A program made the translations under genes and the position numbers. Below, in pieces: positions 53,916 through 63,035 of a DNA stretch of 63,035 nucleotides. Source of the stretch: Nitrospirota bacterium (lineage in GTDB: Bacteria; Nitrospirota; Thermodesulfovibrionia; Thermodesulfovibrionales; Dissulfurispiraceae); NCBI GenBank assembly GCA_004321915.1, contig SCQE01000010.1:1-63035 (forward strand), read 5' to 3'. Below the pieces are notes generated by a model that saw only the letters and a program-made list of their open reading frames with translations, was not told where the DNA came from and did not search any database. The first letter of the stretch is position 1. Each line of letters opens with the position of its first letter.

Positions 53916-55151
53916 ATGGAATCCCCCGCAGCCATAGAAACAGCCAAGAGTGTTCTCTACACCTTCGGGGTGATACTAGCTTCAGGCTCTTTTTCAGGGC
54001 TTCTGGCACAGAAGCTCAAGATACCCGACATAGTTGTGTTCCTTCTTGTCGGTATGCTGCTAGGCCCTGAGTTGACCGGGATAGTTACCATAACCCAGCA
54101 ATCAACGCTTAACCAGCTTATACTTATATTCGGCTCCTGCTATATCCTCTTTGACGGCGGGGCTTCTCTAAGGTTCAATGTATTGAAAGAGGTCTGGATT
54201 ACTATTACGATAATTGCGACTATCGGCGTAGTTATTATGACCTTTATTACCGGCATCGCGGCCTATTACATAATCGGCGTGCCCTTTATAATCGCGCTTC
54301 TTTTGGGCGCGACCATAGCATCCACAGACCCGGCAACGCTTGTGCCTATTTTCAAGCAGGTGAAGATAAAGGACAGGGTCTCGCAGACCGTTATGAGCGA
54401 ATCGGCGTTCAACGATGCTATGGGCGCGATAGTGACCTTTGCGGTGCTTGCAGTGGCAATGGGGGCGGGTGAATTTTCGGCCTCTGAATCCCTTGTAAAG
54501 CTGCTTAAGGAATCGCTCGTCGGGATAATAGTCGGCGCTGTTGCAGGCTATCTCGCTGCCCTTTTGATAGCGCATGAAAAATACGACTTCCTTGCCGAAT
54601 ATGCGCCGGTCGTGACCCTTATGGCTGTAATGGGCGCTTACTTGGGCGCGGACAATCTGCATGCGAGCGGGTTTATGGCTGTGTTCGTGTTCGGTATAAT
54701 GCTCGGCAATAAAGAAGCCTTCGGGTTCAAGGCAGAGCACGGCGAAAACGAGAAACTCGAAGAGTATGTGCTCACCACCTCTTTTATAATGCGGATGTTC
54801 ATATTCATCCTGCTCGGGGCGCAGGTCAATTTCGGCCTTATGAACAAATATCTTTTTGGAGGCGTTGCTGTTGTTACGATCTTCATGCTGATAGCAAGGC
54901 CTTTAACCGTCTTTTTGTGCGCCCTGCCTGACAGACGGGCTAAATGGAGCATGAACGAACTGCTATTTATGTGCTGGACAAGGGAGACCGGGGTCATCCC
55001 TGCCGCGCTTGCTGGCCTGCTTGTGGGCATGAATGCGCCGGGAAGCCAGATGATCTCGTCCGTCACCTTTATAGCCATTTTGATGACCATAATAATACAG
55101 GCTACGACTACCAAATGGCTGGCCGCCAAGCTCGGCCTGCTCGTGGAATAA
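53916..55151 (+). CDS. CPA1-type Na+/H+ antiporter
   Basis: A 411-residue cation/proton antiporter with about 12 membrane helices. Family motifs: LKIPDIVVFLLVGMLLGPEL, TIASTDPATLVPIFKQVKI and SESAFNDAMGAIVTF, in which the NDA/Asp motif carries the ion-binding Asp. CPA1 members are generally electroneutral. It may recycle the Na+ entering with acetate through the upstream symporter (inference from context). Confidence 0.9.
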   Translation: MESPAAIETAKSVLYTFGVILASGSFSGLLAQKLKIPDIVVFLLVGMLLGPELTGIVTITQQSTLNQLILIFGSCYILFDGGASLRFNVLKEVWITITIIATIGVVIMTFITGIAAYYIIGVPFIIALLLGATIASTDPATLVPIFKQVKIKDRVSQTVMSESAFNDAMGAIVTFAVLAVAMGAGEFSASESLVKLLKESLVGIIVGAVAGYLAALLIAHEKYDFLAEYAPVVTLMAVMGAYLGADNLHASGFMAVFVFGIMLGNKEAFGFKAEHGENEKLEEYVLTTSFIMRMFIFILLGAQVNFGLMNKYLFGGVAVVTIFMLIARPLTVFLCALPDRRAKWSMNELLFMCWTRETGVIPAALAGLLVGMNAPGSQMISSVTFIAILMTIIIQATTTKWLAAKLGLLVE

Positions 55152-55162
55152 ATGCCTAGTGT

Positions 55163-55239
55163 GCAGTCATTCCCGCGAAGGCGGGAATCCAGTGTTTTCA
55201 AGATGTTCTGGATTGCCCGATCAAGTCGGGCAATGACGG
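55163..55239. repeat. dispersed palindromic element, copy 3
   Basis: gcagtcattcccgcg..gcgggaatccag and ctggattgcccgatc..gggcaatgac. It sits between the antiporter and acs. Confidence 0.75.
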
Positions 55240-55287
55240 TAGATAGTGAACGTGGTTTTTATAAAGTTTTTAGTAGGTTTCAGGCCG

Positions 55288-55293
55288 TATAAT
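55288..55293 (+). promoter_or_regulatory. -10 box of acs
   Basis: TATAAT 27 bases upstream of the acs ATG; no good -35 is seen. AAGGAGGAG ribosome site follows at 55309-55317. Confidence 0.5.
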
Positions 55294-55320
55294 TTCATAT
55301 AAAAAGACAAGGAGGAGAGG

Positions 55321-57297
55321 ATGGCAGATGCAAACAAGATCGAGGTATTGATGGAGGAGAAGAGGACATTTCCGCCGTCAAAGGAGTTCAGCGCCAAGGC
55401 CCATATAAAGAGCATGGCGGAATACGAGGCATTGTACAAAAGGTCTGTCGAAGACCCGGACGGGTTCTGGGCAGAGATGGCGGAGAAGAACCTCACATGG
55501 TTCAAAAAGTGGGACAAAGTCCTCGAGTATGATTTTAACAAGCCCTCTATCAAATGGTTTCAGGGCGGCAAGCTGAATGTTTCTTACAACTGTCTCGACA
55601 GGTACATAAATACAGCCACAAGGAACAAGGCCGCGATAATCTGGGAAGCTGACAGCGGGTATTACAAGACCTACACCTATCAGCAGCTCTATTATGAAGT
55701 GAACAGATTCGCCAATGTCTTGAAGAAACACGGCGTAAAAAAAGGCGACAGAGTAACTTTATACCTGCCGATGATACCCGAACTCGCAATAGCGATGCTC
55801 GCCTGCACAAGGATCGGAGCGATCCACAGCATAGTGTTCGGCGGATTCAGCTCCACAGCCTTGAGGGACAGGATACAGGACTGTCAGGCAAAGCTTGTAG
55901 TAACGGCAGACAAAGGTATGAGAGGGGGCAAACAGGTTCCACTTAAAACCAACTGCGACATGGCCTTAAACGAATGCCCGACGGTTGAGAAGATGATAGT
56001 GGTACAGAGAGTTGATGACAAAACAAACCTCGAGCCCGGCCGTGACCTCTGGTGGCATGACGAAATGGAGGCTGCAGACATATCCAACTACTGCGAACCC
56101 GAGCAGATGGATGCGGAAGACCCGCTCTTCATACTCTACACCTCAGGTTCAACAGGAAAGCCCAAGGGCGTTCTCCACACAACAGGCGGCTACCTCCTTT
56201 ACACCAACATGACTTTCAAATGGATATTCGATTATCACGACGAAGACATACACTTCTGCACAGCCGACATAGGCTGGGTAACGGGACACAGTTACATAGT
56301 ATACGGCCCGCTCTCGGCAGGAGCTACAAGCCTTATGTTCGAAGGCATACCGTCGTATCCTGACGCAGGAAGATTCTGGGCGATATGCGCCAAACACAAG
56401 GTAAACATATTCTACACAGCGCCCACAGCAATAAGGGCGTTGATGAGAGAAGGCGAAACATGGCCTGCAAAACATGACCTTTCATCCCTTAGAGTGCTCG
56501 GCTCAGTCGGAGAGCCCATCAACCCCGAGGCATGGATGTGGTACCACAAGAACATAGGCAAAGAGAAACTGCCGATAGTAGACACATGGTGGCAGACCGA
56601 GACCGGCGGCATACTCATAACGCCGCTTCCGGGCGCAATGACCCTCAAACCGGGATCAGCCACAAGACCGTTCCCGGGAGTAGAGCCCAAGGTGCTCAAG
56701 GACGACGGGACGCCTGCAGGCGCTAACGAAGGCGGGAAGCTTGTAATAGAAAAGCCTTGGCCGGGCATGTTGCGGGGCACATACGGAGACCCTGAAAACA
56801 AGAGGATGAAAGAGGTCTATTTCTCGACATACGCAGGCAAATACTTCACAGGCGACGGCGCGAGGGTGGACGAAGACGGCGACTACTGGCTGATGGGAAG
56901 GATAGACGACGTTATAAACGTGTCCGGCCACAGGCTCGGAACAGCGGAAGTCGAATCCGCGCTCGTAAGCCACGAATCGGTAGCAGAGGCGGCGGTAGTC
57001 GGATATCCGCACGACATCAAGGGCGAAGGCATATATGTTTATGTCACCCTGAAAGATGGCGTAGAGGCGACAGACGCGCTCAAGAAGATACTGGTCGGGC
57101 ATGTAAGGACAGTGATAGGGCCTATCGCGACACCGGACAAGCTGCAGTTTGCGCCGGGCCTGCCGAAGACGAGGAGCGGCAAGATAATGAGGAGGATATT
57201 GAGGAAGATAGCGCACAACCAGATAGATGAGCTGGGCGACACATCGACGCTCGCCGACCCTTCGGTTGTTGACAGTCTTGTAAAGGGTAAGCAGTAG
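55321..57297 (+). CDS. acs: acetyl-CoA synthetase (AMP-forming)
   Basis: A 658-residue Acs converting acetate, ATP and CoA to acetyl-CoA, AMP and PPi. Motifs in order: ACAS-N region ([18 protein letters not shown]), P-loop [48 protein letters not shown], and the C-terminal [14 protein letters not shown] with the catalytic Lys that is a known acetylation site. Full length. Together with the symporter and DUF294 gene it forms an acetate uptake and activation cluster. Confidence 0.95.
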   Translation: MADANKIEVLMEEKRTFPPSKEFSAKAHIKSMAEYEALYKRSVEDPDGFWAEMAEKNLTWFKKWDKVLEYDFNKPSIKWFQGGKLNVSYNCLDRYINTATRNKAAIIWEADSGYYKTYTYQQLYYEVNRFANVLKKHGVKKGDRVTLYLPMIPELAIAMLACTRIGAIHSIVFGGFSSTALRDRIQDCQAKLVVTADKGMRGGKQVPLKTNCDMALNECPTVEKMIVVQRVDDKTNLEPGRDLWWHDEMEAADISNYCEPEQMDAEDPLFILYTSGSTGKPKGVLHTTGGYLLYTNMTFKWIFDYHDEDIHFCTADIGWVTGHSYIVYGPLSAGATSLMFEGIPSYPDAGRFWAICAKHKVNIFYTAPTAIRALMREGETWPAKHDLSSLRVLGSVGEPINPEAWMWYHKNIGKEKLPIVDTWWQTETGGILITPLPGAMTLKPGSATRPFPGVEPKVLKDDGTPAGANEGGKLVIEKPWPGMLRGTYGDPENKRMKEVYFSTYAGKYFTGDGARVDEDGDYWLMGRIDDVINVSGHRLGTAEVESALVSHESVAEAAVVGYPHDIKGEGIYVYVTLKDGVEATDALKKILVGHVRTVIGPIATPDKLQFAPGLPKTRSGKIMRRILRKIAHNQIDELGDTSTLADPSVVDSLVKGKQ

Positions 57298-57315
57298 AGA
57301 CATAAGACTTTTGAC

Positions 57316-57348
57316 AGAAAGAGGGCAGAAAAATTCTGCCCTCTTTCT
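57316..57348 (+). terminator. terminator after acs
   Basis: 15-bp perfect stem AGAAAGAGGGCAGAA with an AAA loop, 3' arm T/C rich, 18 bases after the acs stop. The remaining gap to 57562 contains no recognisable gene. Confidence 0.85.
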
Positions 57349-57562
57349 TGCATTTTGAAATTCATAATGTTATAACTAAGCACAGGGAAGGGGGGGATAA
57401 CAAGCGTGAATCTTGATGTTTCATCGATCGCCCGTCATCGCAAGAATAAGATAAGCGATAAATTTCTTCATTGGTTTTTCCCCCGGCATTCAGGTATCTC
57501 GCCTCCGGCAGTGTTTATCTTGACTGCGGCGCAATAAATCAAATACACGCAAGGAGGTTCGT

Positions 57563-58003
57563 ATGGGTTTTTTCAGCAAGCTGTTTGGCGGTGGAGCGGA
57601 AAAGGAATATCCTGCGCTCGACGCTGCTTCATCCGCAGCGCAGGACATAGAAAAGTTCCGCCCACAGCTGGAGACATTGATCAAAAAGATCGACGACAAG
57701 TACGAGGTGGTGCCTTCGGGTAAGGCGCTTTATACCTTCCTCGGCAATCCGCCGGGCATGTTCGGCATGGTCTGGTTTTTAGAAAATGATCCTGCAGAGC
57801 ATAACATGAAAAGCCTGATGGCCAAAAAGGGGCTCGGGCAAAAGAAGATAGATAGCATTATGATCAAGCTCAGGACCGCTTATACGGAAGCAGAGGCAGA
57901 GGCCCGGTTTTCAACGCAGGTTGCAGGCAAGAAAATCATCGTGATCCCTTCAGAAACACTGGCAGAAAAGCTTTACAAGATCCTGCATACTATGGACGAA
58001 TAA
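57563..58003 (+). CDS. hypothetical cytoplasmic protein
   Basis: A 146-residue soluble protein starting MGFFSKLFGGG with AAGGAGG upstream. It is largely helical with a compact C-terminal alpha/beta segment (GKKIIVIPSETLAEKLYKILH). Family not recognised. The upstream and downstream terminators indicate its own transcription unit. Confidence 0.65.
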   Translation: MGFFSKLFGGGAEKEYPALDAASSAAQDIEKFRPQLETLIKKIDDKYEVVPSGKALYTFLGNPPGMFGMVWFLENDPAEHNMKSLMAKKGLGQKKIDSIMIKLRTAYTEAEAEARFSTQVAGKKIIVIPSETLAEKLYKILHTMDE

Positions 58004-58024
58004 GCGAAAAGATTGTTAGCATAA

Positions 58025-58071
58025 TGTTTCCAAAAAAGAAGCGGCGCTGCGCCGCTTCTTTTTTGGAAACA
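58025..58071. terminator. bidirectional-capable strong terminator
   Basis: 22-bp perfect stem with loop CTG; A6 in the left arm and T6 in the right arm. It lies between the 57563 and 58100 genes. Confidence 0.9.
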
Positions 58072-58099
58072 CAAGTTGTAATCAAGGAGGTTTTTTTTA

Positions 58100-58672
58100 A
58101 TGGGGCGGGTAAAACATTTTGCGAAGAAGATCCTAAGCAGAGAATACAGGCAGCTCTGCAGGCAGGTCGAAGGACTTAAGGCATTGCCTGTTGAAGATGC
58201 TTACGAAAAGGCCGGTGATATGCTGCATCAGCTCTGCATAAGAAAGGCGGCCGAATTCGTTAAAGACGCTCAGGCGCGCGACGAATCGCCTTTTAAGGAC
58301 CTGCATGAGCATGACTTTTTTCATGAGATGCTGATAGTCGATCTATGGATGGCGGACAAGGTGTTTTCCGGTAAGAGAAAGGCGGTTGCGGAAAGCCTGC
58401 ATAAACAGTATGAGCGGGTCTTTTATCTTTCGGGACATGCGGACAAATCGCTCGATGAAATGCGCAGGAAGTTCGAAATGTATACTGACACGTGGTGCGA
58501 TATTACAGGCCATCAGGATGAGTTCGGGCTTGCCGTCTCGAAAAACCTCTTTGGCAGCCGCGAGTTTAAGGCCCCTTACACCTCGTTCTGGATAGTCTGG
58601 CATGCCGATGAAATGAGGAAGAATTTTGTCGAGATCCGGAAGCTTATGAAGGGGCTGTCCGCCAAACACTGA
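58100..58672 (+). CDS. hypothetical cytoplasmic protein
   Basis: A 190-residue helical protein with no signal peptide or membrane segment; AAGGAGG upstream. It has scattered His, Asp and Glu residues (LHEHDFFHEML, WHADEMRKNF) that could bind metal, but no known motif. Not recognised. Confidence 0.65.
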   Translation: MGRVKHFAKKILSREYRQLCRQVEGLKALPVEDAYEKAGDMLHQLCIRKAAEFVKDAQARDESPFKDLHEHDFFHEMLIVDLWMADKVFSGKRKAVAESLHKQYERVFYLSGHADKSLDEMRRKFEMYTDTWCDITGHQDEFGLAVSKNLFGSREFKAPYTSFWIVWHADEMRKNFVEIRKLMKGLSAKH

Positions 58673-58719
58673 CATTTTAAAAAACGCGCTGATTTTAATG
58701 GGTTTAACGCATATTTTTG

Positions 58720-58749
58720 TTGACATTAATACCGCTATTAAAATAAAAT
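58720..58749 (+). promoter_or_regulatory. sigma-70 promoter of the 58812 lipoprotein gene
   Basis: TTGACA (58720-58725), 18-base spacer, TAAAAT (58744-58749). Confidence 0.75.
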
Positions 58750-58811
58750 ATAACGTTTGCGAATCAATAAATTAATCCCAAGTTAAGAAGTGGAGAAAAG
58801 AGGTGAAAAAA

Positions 58812-59156
58812 ATGAGAAAAGATGTGAAGGTGTTTTCCCTTATAGCGTGTGTATGTCTGTTTGCATTCATATTCGTTGGCTGCTCCTCGAAACCTGCGGG
58901 GCCGGACCAGACCGAAATCATAAAGGCCATTCAGACAACGATCGAGGGTAGTGCGGCAGGTCTGAAACTCAAGTCTCCGATAGTGCTTGTCGAGCCTGCC
59001 AAACCGGTGGGAGACGGCAAAGAATACTCGGTCAAGGCCGAATATACGGTTGTTGACAAAGAGGGCAAAGAGAAGAAAGAAACGCTGGCCTATAAGCTTT
59101 CGTCCTCCATAAATGACATGGGTGTTCCTGTTTGGACTGCAATGGAGATGAAATAA
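58812..59156 (+). CDS. small lipoprotein
   Basis: A 114-residue lipoprotein. Start at the ATG at 58812, with GAGGTG as ribosome site; the GTG nine bases earlier lies in that site. Lipobox IFVGCSS with the lipidated Cys near residue 24. The mature part is a small alpha/beta domain (EYSVKAEYTVVDKEGKEKKETLAYKL) of unknown function. It has its own promoter and terminator. Confidence 0.75.
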   Translation: MRKDVKVFSLIACVCLFAFIFVGCSSKPAGPDQTEIIKAIQTTIEGSAAGLKLKSPIVLVEPAKPVGDGKEYSVKAEYTVVDKEGKEKKETLAYKLSSSINDMGVPVWTAMEMK

Positions 59157-59183
59157 GTTTTTTGTAAGGGTCCGAAGTTTTTT

Positions 59184-59218
59184 GAAAAAGAGGGCGATTG
59201 AATCGCCCTCTTTTTTTA
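59184..59218 (+). terminator. terminator after the small lipoprotein gene
   Basis: GAGGGCGAT/ATCGCCCTC stem, A-run on the 5' side and seven T on the 3' side. Confidence 0.9.
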
Positions 59219-59253
59219 CGCTTTCGGGCGCTAAATGTTAGAATGAAATTGAA

Positions 59254-59679
59254 ATGATCGGAACGAAAATATACATTAAAAAAACTCAGGCGTATTTCTT
59301 TCTCGCCATGTATGCGCTGTTGGCTGTTATAGGCGGGACCCTCAGCATAAAACCGGTTTTGAACGAACAAAGCCCGAACAATGCGGCCGGGTTTATGCTG
59401 GTTTTCGGAACAGGCATGTTCATCCTGACGCTCATAAAAATAAGGAAACCGCAGCTCTCTTTTTTTACGGACTTTATCGAGCTCTCGCAGAAGCGGACAA
59501 AACAGCTTGTGCGTTACCGGAATATTACGGCGGTAAACAGGCCAAATCCCAACTCCATAGTTATCACCCTCAGGGAAGACGGCCAAAGAACAGAAGTCAC
59601 GATCTGGCTTAATGAATTGGAGAGGTCCGATATCGAAAAAATCTATGCTTTTCTGTCCGACAAGGGCTGGAAGAAATGA
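59254..59679 (+). CDS. small inner-membrane protein
   Basis: A 141-residue protein with two membrane helices (AYFFLAMYALLAVIGGTLS; AAGFMLVFGTGMFILTLI) and a C-terminal soluble beta-rich domain (~75-141; YRNITAVNRPNPNSIVITLRED) that resembles a small PH-like domain. Family not recognised. TAGAAT lies 9 bases upstream and no clear Shine-Dalgarno is seen. Confidence 0.6.
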   Translation: MIGTKIYIKKTQAYFFLAMYALLAVIGGTLSIKPVLNEQSPNNAAGFMLVFGTGMFILTLIKIRKPQLSFFTDFIELSQKRTKQLVRYRNITAVNRPNPNSIVITLREDGQRTEVTIWLNELERSDIEKIYAFLSDKGWKK

Positions 59680-59712
59680 ACTGAAGGGGCCGGGAAAACC
59701 GGCCCCTTCAGT
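59680..59712. terminator. bidirectional terminator between 59254 gene and glnB
   Basis: 14-bp perfect stem ACTGAAGGGGCCGG with a GAAAA loop; it serves the two convergent genes. Confidence 0.9.
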
Positions 59713-59713
59713 T

Positions 59714-61455
<1,742 letters not shown>

Positions 61456-61476
61456 AATATCCTCCTTTTTAAATGC

Positions 61477-62499
61477 CTAAAAGCTTAATGTTGCGGTCAG
61501 GCCGTAGACCACTGTCGGGTCGAGATGACCGTTCGGGTTATACTCGAATTTATAGTACGAGTCGCCTGTGCTTACAGGCGTGCCGTTGGAATCGGACACC
61601 AGCTTCTTCGCGTTATTGGAAAGCGGGAACCAGTACTGCACGCTCGGCTGTATCGTGAACTTGCCCACAGGTATGTTAACCGCTGCCTTCAACATACCGT
61701 CATGAAGACCCTGATACTTTTTGCCGTTGTAGTTCGTTGCTATCCCGTTTATCAGCGGAATGGCCTGCCCTGCCGGAGTAGCGTTGTAAGTCCGCCAGTA
61801 TTCGTCGCTCATTGCGAAATAGCCGCCTGCTGCAGCGCCGAGGTCGAGTGTTACGGTTTTTGTAAGATTAACGGTGTGCGCAAACGACAGGTTTGCGTAT
61901 GTGCCTGCATAATGTCCTATGTCGCGGTAAACCGAAAGGGTCGGTTTCGATAATACGTCGAGGGACGCTGTAACGAACACCTCTTCGGTCTGTCTTACAT
62001 AGCCCGTTCCATAATAAATCCATCCTGCTGTAAGCGCCAGTTTGTCTATGGTGTATGTGTAGCTCAGAGTGATGTCGGTCTCGTTCAGGTTTTTGGACCC
62101 GCCGAGTTTGCCGGGGTCGCCCTGCGTGCCGCCGTTGCCTGTATAGGACTTCCAGTCGGAGGTCATGGAAGACTGCGTCCACCGCTCCTTGGTGTCGAGG
62201 TTGCTCCACATGCCCATGGAAAACCCGGAATAACTGACCGTGACCGAAGGCTGGACGACCATACTGCCCCTGCTTATTTCATAACCCCTGAATATATACT
62301 TGTTGAATGCGCCTACAGACGCACTGCCTGAAACTGGAGAGGTCTCAGGCTTCACCGTATGAACAAGGGGCGCCCCTTTCTCGGTGCCTACAGTATGGAC
62401 CTCTTTCCCGTCTACTTTTTTAATATCTTCTGCATAGCTTCTGCCGAACAACGCCGCCGTCAAAACTACTGTTAATGCCAAAATCCTTAAGCCCTTCAT
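61477..62499 (-). CDS. TorF-like outer-membrane protein
   Basis: A 340-residue protein with a signal peptide (MKGLRILALTVVLTAALFGRSYA) and a beta-barrel body (SASVGAFNKYIFRGYEISRGSMVVQPSVTVSY; ends VVYGLTATLSF). This matches the TIGR02001/TorF style, often found next to amtB, and may form an outer-membrane pore for ammonium or another small solute (inference). AGGAGGGT ribosome site; 28 bases after the HTH gene. Confidence 0.8.
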   Translation of the reverse strand: MKGLRILALTVVLTAALFGRSYAEDIKKVDGKEVHTVGTEKGAPLVHTVKPETSPVSGSASVGAFNKYIFRGYEISRGSMVVQPSVTVSYSGFSMGMWSNLDTKERWTQSSMTSDWKSYTGNGGTQGDPGKLGGSKNLNETDITLSYTYTIDKLALTAGWIYYGTGYVRQTEEVFVTASLDVLSKPTLSVYRDIGHYAGTYANLSFAHTVNLTKTVTLDLGAAAGGYFAMSDEYWRTYNATPAGQAIPLINGIATNYNGKKYQGLHDGMLKAAVNIPVGKFTIQPSVQYWFPLSNNAKKLVSDSNGTPVSTGDSYYKFEYNPNGHLDPTVVYGLTATLSF

Positions 62500-62526
62500 C
62501 TTTCTACCCTCCTGTTTGATTTTTAT

Positions 62527-62751
62527 TCAGGCCGATCGCCTGTGTTCCATGGATTCTTTTGTTGCGCTTAAATCTGCTATCTCCCCCGCCCCCTCCTTTC
62601 TTATCCCGTATTTTTTGATCTTGTATCCGATCATCCTTTCCGTTATGCCCAATCTCCGCGCCGCTTGCGCCATGATCCAGTTGCACTCTATGAGCGCGGC
62701 GGTTATTTCGTCTTTCTCGATCTCCCGGATCCTGTCTTTTAGTGTGCCCAT
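62527..62751 (-). CDS. stand-alone Fis/NifA-type helix-turn-helix protein
   Basis: A 74-residue protein that is essentially only a Fis-family HTH_8 domain (EITAALIECNWIMAQAARRLGITERMIGYKIKKYGI), very like the DNA-binding C-terminus of NifA/NtrC activators but without receiver, GAF or AAA+ domains. It is first in the operon with the outer-membrane protein, amtB and glnK. Without the AAA+ domain it cannot open a sigma-54 promoter itself, so it could modulate another activator at the tandem sites upstream. Confidence 0.75.
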   Translation of the reverse strand: MGTLKDRIREIEKDEITAALIECNWIMAQAARRLGITERMIGYKIKKYGIRKEGAGEIADLSATKESMEHRRSA

Positions 62752-62774
62752 AGATGATTCCTGTTAATCTTTAA

Positions 62775-62791
62775 AGCATTTCCCGTGCCAG
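62775..62791 (-). promoter_or_regulatory. sigma-54 promoter of the amtB operon
   Basis: Minus strand CTGGCACGGGAAATGCT, matching the -24/-12 consensus YTGGCACGrNNNTTGCW at all specified positions except one. GG and GC are spaced by 12. The start codon of the HTH gene is 24 bases downstream. Confidence 0.85.
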
Positions 62792-62836
62792 AAGGTAACA
62801 CATTGATTTTCAAGTAAACTGCTAAAGGTGGTTGCG

Positions 62837-62878
62837 ACAAAAATGTAGAGCGGATAGGTCTGTGCTACATTTTTGTAG
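62837..62878 (-). promoter_or_regulatory. tandem dyads, candidate enhancer for sigma-54 activator
   Basis: ACAAAAATGTAGAG (from 62837) and ACATTTTTGTAGAG (from 62867) are near-palindromes repeated in the same direction 30 bp apart, i.e. about three helical turns. They lie roughly 75-110 bp upstream of the predicted start, the usual enhancer distance. Confidence 0.5.
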
Positions 62879-62908
62879 AGACGAAATTGTCGGGGACGCT
62901 ATCTAGAG

Positions 62909-63035
62909 TCTGTCTATAAAGTAAGCAGTCGTCATCCTCGGGCTTGACCCGGGGATCCAGAACATATTGGAAACACTGGATTCCCGATTAAGAACTTCGG
63001 GAATGACAGACAAAAGAACATAGTTTATGGACAGA
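62909..63035. repeat. dispersed palindromic element, copy 4, with terminal inverted repeats
   Basis: The inner region 62926-63011 shares the gtcatcc..gggatccag / ctggattcccg..cgggaatgac blocks of the other copies. It is flanked by 12-bp inverted ends (tctgtctataaa / tttatggacaga, one mismatch), a MITE-like layout. The right end coincides with the window edge. Confidence 0.65.

Overview
The window looks like a chromosomal segment of a Gram-negative, outer-membrane-bearing bacterium, most plausibly an uncultured Nitrospirota or deltaproteobacterium-like lineage. That is an inference from gene content and style: outer-membrane beta-barrels, two-partner secretion, CHASE2 cyclases, DUF4212/VC_2705-type acetate symporter and a HemY-type protoporphyrinogen oxidase. 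No rRNA or tRNA gene is visible, and no marker settles the phylum.

Layout. 1-1.7 kb: two toxin-antitoxin modules (TumE/TumA-like and HigB/HigA-like), the second bracketed by 64-bp direct repeats that include a terminator. 1.7-14.3 kb: a leftward two-partner secretion (TPS) locus: a frameshifted TpsB transporter, a VapC-type TA module on the opposite strand between tpsB and tpsA, a TpsA exoprotein carrying six FG-GAP-like repeats, then six further exported proteins of unknown function; a divergent XRE regulator sits beside the tpsB promoter. 14.8-19 kb: superoxide dismutase, small Cys-rich proteins, UbiX, ferrochelatase and protoporphyrinogen oxidase. 19-26 kb (minus strand): RDD protein, mreB-mreC-mreD-mrdA-rodA (rod shape), ribH, nusB and a small unknown gene. 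26-40 kb: TPR/beta-barrel protein, a giant FecR-domain protein with a Met/Gly/Pro-rich repeat region, an OmpH-like chaperone, and two translationally coupled CHASE2 class III cyclases. 40-48 kb: PilB-type ATPase with a GAF/PAS partner, rfbACDB dTDP-rhamnose genes, LysM protein, bioA. 48.5-57.3 kb: acetate uptake and activation (cNMP/CBS/DUF294 protein, exonuclease, DUF4212 + symporter, YggT, CPA1 antiporter, acs). 57.5-59.7 kb: small unknown proteins. 59.7-62.8 kb: a nitrogen operon (Fis/NifA-type HTH, outer-membrane protein, amtB, glnB/K) behind a near-consensus sigma-54 promoter.

The strongest candidate for an undescribed system is the cyclase pair at 32877-39853. The upstream cyclase domain has lost both metal-binding Asp residues (Lys, His) but keeps the Asn/Arg transition-state pair. 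The downstream domain keeps both Asp residues but has Thr and Glu in place of Asn/Arg. This is the C1/C2 division of labour of mammalian transmembrane adenylyl cyclases, here encoded by two ATGA-overlapping bacterial genes with extracytoplasmic CHASE2-type sensors. It predicts an obligate heterodimer with one composite active site. The adjoining FecR and TPR-barrel genes may belong to the same envelope-sensing pathway (inference).

Other notable signals: a recurring promoter architecture in which a -10 box lies 5-7 nt before an ATG with no Shine-Dalgarno (predicted leaderless mRNAs); the TPS-linked accessory operon; and four copies of a dispersed palindromic element.
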